The notes under the pieces were generated by a model that searched no databases, was not told where the DNA came from, and saw only the letters and a program-made list of their open reading frames with translations. A stretch of 64,000 bases of DNA. Source: SHVO01 sp050246995. GTDB lineage: Bacteria; Pseudomonadota; Alphaproteobacteria; Rhodospirillales; Rhodospirillaceae. Every line of letters starts with the position of its first letter. Position 1 is the stretch's first letter. Where the stretch lies: NCBI GenBank assembly GCA_050246995.1, contig JBFWVA010000016.1, positions 1 to 64,000 on the forward strand, written 5' to 3'. The position numbers were made by a program, and so were the translations under genes. Positions 62,486 to 64,000 of this stretch are shown piece by piece.

Positions 62486-64000
62486 TTGGTAAGCCAATTG
62501 CGCACCGATTTTAGGCCTGGGGAATCACCTCAATCCGCGAACGCCTCGGAAGCGTTGCGGCAGTGGCTGGATGTGCGCGAGATCCACGCCGAGGACGGCG
62601 TGGTCGTCATCCCGAACCGCGAGTTGCTGCTGACCAGCATGTTCAGCCGCGCTGGCGTCGATCTCGTGATCAGTACGCCGACCGGCATCAAATACATCGT
62701 CAAAGGTTTTTTCCTCAACGATCACCTGCCGACAGTGTCGGACGGTGATTCGACTCATATTGCCGGTGAACTCGCCGCCCAGTTCGCCGGCTCGATCGCG
62801 CCCGACCAGTACGCGGCCGCGGCTCCCGGCGCGCCGGGACCGGTCGCCGGTGTGGTGCGTTCGCTCACGGGCGTCGTGCGCGTCATTCGCGCCTCCGATG
62901 GATCCGAAGTCCAGTTGAAGATCGGTGATCCGCTGTATCAGGACGACATCGTCGAGACCGATGGTGGCGCGCAGGTCGGCCTCGTGTTCGTCGACGGAAC
63001 GACGCTGGCATTGGGCGAGAACGGCGAACTTGTGCTCGACGAGCTGGTTTATGACCCGTCGAAAGCGGTGGGCAAGGGCACGCTGCGTCTTGTCTCCGGC
63101 GCGGCGGAATTCGTCTCGGGCGGGATTGCGAAGTCTGGCGCCGATAACATGGTGTTTCAGACGCCGGTCGCGACCATCGGGATCCGCGGGACGCGCGTGC
63201 TCGCGATCTATAACCCCCAAACCGGTGATGTCACCGTTGTGAACCGGCCGACAGGCGCCGACGCCGCCGGCAACGAAACCGCCGGCCGCATCACCCTGAT
63301 ACTGCCCAACGGGACCGTGATCGGCGATGCGGTCCAGGGCAACAACGGATGGCAGTGGAATGCGGACCCGGTGACCGGCCTTCCCAACACGCAGCCTACC
63401 GCCGTCGCGTTCACGCCGCAGCAGATCCAGAATATCGCCGCAGTGGTGCTCGATACCGTCAACAATCTGCAGACCCAGATTCAGCAGCAACCGAATCTCG
63501 TGCCGACGCCGCAAGGCGGCGGCACGAATGCGCCAACAGGCGGCGCGGCAGGCCCTGGCGGCGACGCGAACGCGGGCGGACCTGCTGCACCGGCGGATGG
63601 CGCCGCTCCCGGTGCGCCACCCGCTGATGGCGGTGCACCTGGCGCAACTCCGCCGACGACGCCGCCCCCGCAGACAACGCAGACACCGGTCATCAATACC
63701 GGAAATGTCGCTGGCAATCTCGCGGCCACAGGCAATCCCAATGCGGGGACCACGGGAACCCAAGGCGGTACGGGAACGCAAGGCACGGCCGGGAGCACGA
63801 CGAACGCCGGGGCCGGTACAACGACAAACACCACGACCAGCACCAATACCGGAACATCGACGACAACCACGCCGGTGACTAATCCGGTTGTCACGCCCCC
63901 TCCGCCGCCGCCCAACCCGGTGCTGTTCAGCATTGACGGCGGGACCACGAGCGATGCCACGCAAAGCACTATCACCTTCACTATCACGCGGAGCGGCAAT
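62486..64000 (+). CDS. Large FecR-domain / Calx-beta exoprotein, 5' part (runs off window)
   Basis: An open frame without stop from about 62483 to the window end. After a ~50-residue leader region comes VDLVISTPTG, typical of alphaproteobacterial giant surface proteins. A FecR-like domain follows (VRSLTGVVRVIR...YQDDIVETDGGAQVGLVFVDGT..ATIGIRGTRVLAIY, about residues 130-260), then a Gln-rich helix, a Gly/Pro/Ala- and Thr-rich low-complexity linker (~345-475), and the start of a Calx-beta-like domain (FSIDGG..TITFTITRSGN). Such proteins are usually type I secreted adhesins. The start is uncertain: TTG 62486, TTG 62498 or ATG 62639 are possible, none with a clear ribosome site. It follows the TolC-like gene. 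Confidence 0.7.
   Translation, partial: MVSQLRTDFRPGESPQSANASEALRQWLDVREIHAEDGVVVIPNRELLLTSMFSRAGVDLVISTPTGIKYIVKGFFLNDHLPTVSDGDSTHIAGELAAQFAGSIAPDQYAAAAPGAPGPVAGVVRSLTGVVRVIRASDGSEVQLKIGDPLYQDDIVETDGGAQVGLVFVDGTTLALGENGELVLDELVYDPSKAVGKGTLRLVSGAAEFVSGGIAKSGADNMVFQTPVATIGIRGTRVLAIYNPQTGDVTVVNRPTGADAAGNETAGRITLILPNGTVIGDAVQGNNGWQWNADPVTGLPNTQPTAVAFTPQQIQNIAAVVLDTVNNLQTQIQQQPNLVPTPQGGGTNAPTGGAAGPGGDANAGGPAAPADGAAPGAPPADGGAPGATPPTTPPPQTTQTPVINTGNVAGNLAATGNPNAGTTGTQGGTGTQGTAGSTTNAGAGTTTNTTTSTNTGTSTTTTPVTNPVVTPPPPPPNPVLFSIDGGTTSDATQSTITFTITRSGN

Noticed and set aside
62525..63964. 480-codon minus-strand frame opposite the FecR/Calx-beta gene
   Set aside because: The plus frame gives recognisable FecR and Calx-beta segments; the minus product is low-complexity Arg-rich sequence.

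Overview
The window looks like chromosomal DNA of a GC-rich Gram-negative bacterium, most likely an alphaproteobacterium. The signs are many Sec-, Tat- and lipoprotein-exported enzymes, a TonB-dependent receptor, porins (one TorF-like), an RND efflux operon, a DUF6481-like protein and a FecR/Calx-beta type exoprotein. I cannot name the genus. No rRNA, tRNA, CRISPR array, insertion sequence or phage gene was seen.

Layout. 1-6.7 kb: a secreted Yx(FWY)xxD-repeat protein, two paralogous secreted proteins of unknown function flanking a frameshifted FMN-binding protein gene, and a TPR/2-oxoglutarate-oxygenase fusion. 6.9-8.7 kb: a secreted metallo-beta-lactamase-fold protein, a GNAT acetyltransferase and a small unknown protein. 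8.8-15.6 kb: a divergent hydantoin or cyclic-amide utilisation locus (hydantoinase, D-carbamoylase and a complete amino-acid-type ABC importer on the minus strand; racemase and flavin reductase on the plus strand). 15.7-29.2 kb: mixed accessory genes (DUF1552, EamA exporter, NHL protein, two secreted creatininase-like proteins each next to a transporter, a second MBL protein, porins, a CitE/MaoC pair).

The dominant feature is 29.7-50.9 kb. Ten paralogous lipoprotein amidases of about 530 residues, closest in motif layout to the peptide amidase (Pam) branch of the amidase-signature family, lie almost head to tail. A TonB-dependent receptor gene after the first copy carries an in-frame TAA stop. 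An eleventh, Tat-exported amidase and a degenerate S1/P1-nuclease-like protein end the run. All eleven amidases keep the Lys/cis-Ser/Ser triad with the same spacing, while the residues around the nucleophile vary in subgroup-specific ways. This suggests an expanded, diversified set of envelope amide hydrolases.

51.8-64 kb: a Lys-rich DUF6481-like protein, a GCGACAC repeat cluster, an enoyl-CoA hydratase, mobA, an RND tripartite efflux operon with the outer-membrane gene first, a Nudix hydrolase, a TolC-like protein, and the start of a large FecR/Calx-beta surface protein that runs off the window.

Taken together, much of the window encodes exported C-N bond hydrolases (amidases, creatininase-like proteins) plus cytoplasmic hydantoin/carbamoyl hydrolysis with uptake systems. 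The likely theme is scavenging of amide-containing compounds such as modified peptides. The substrates cannot be read from the sequence.
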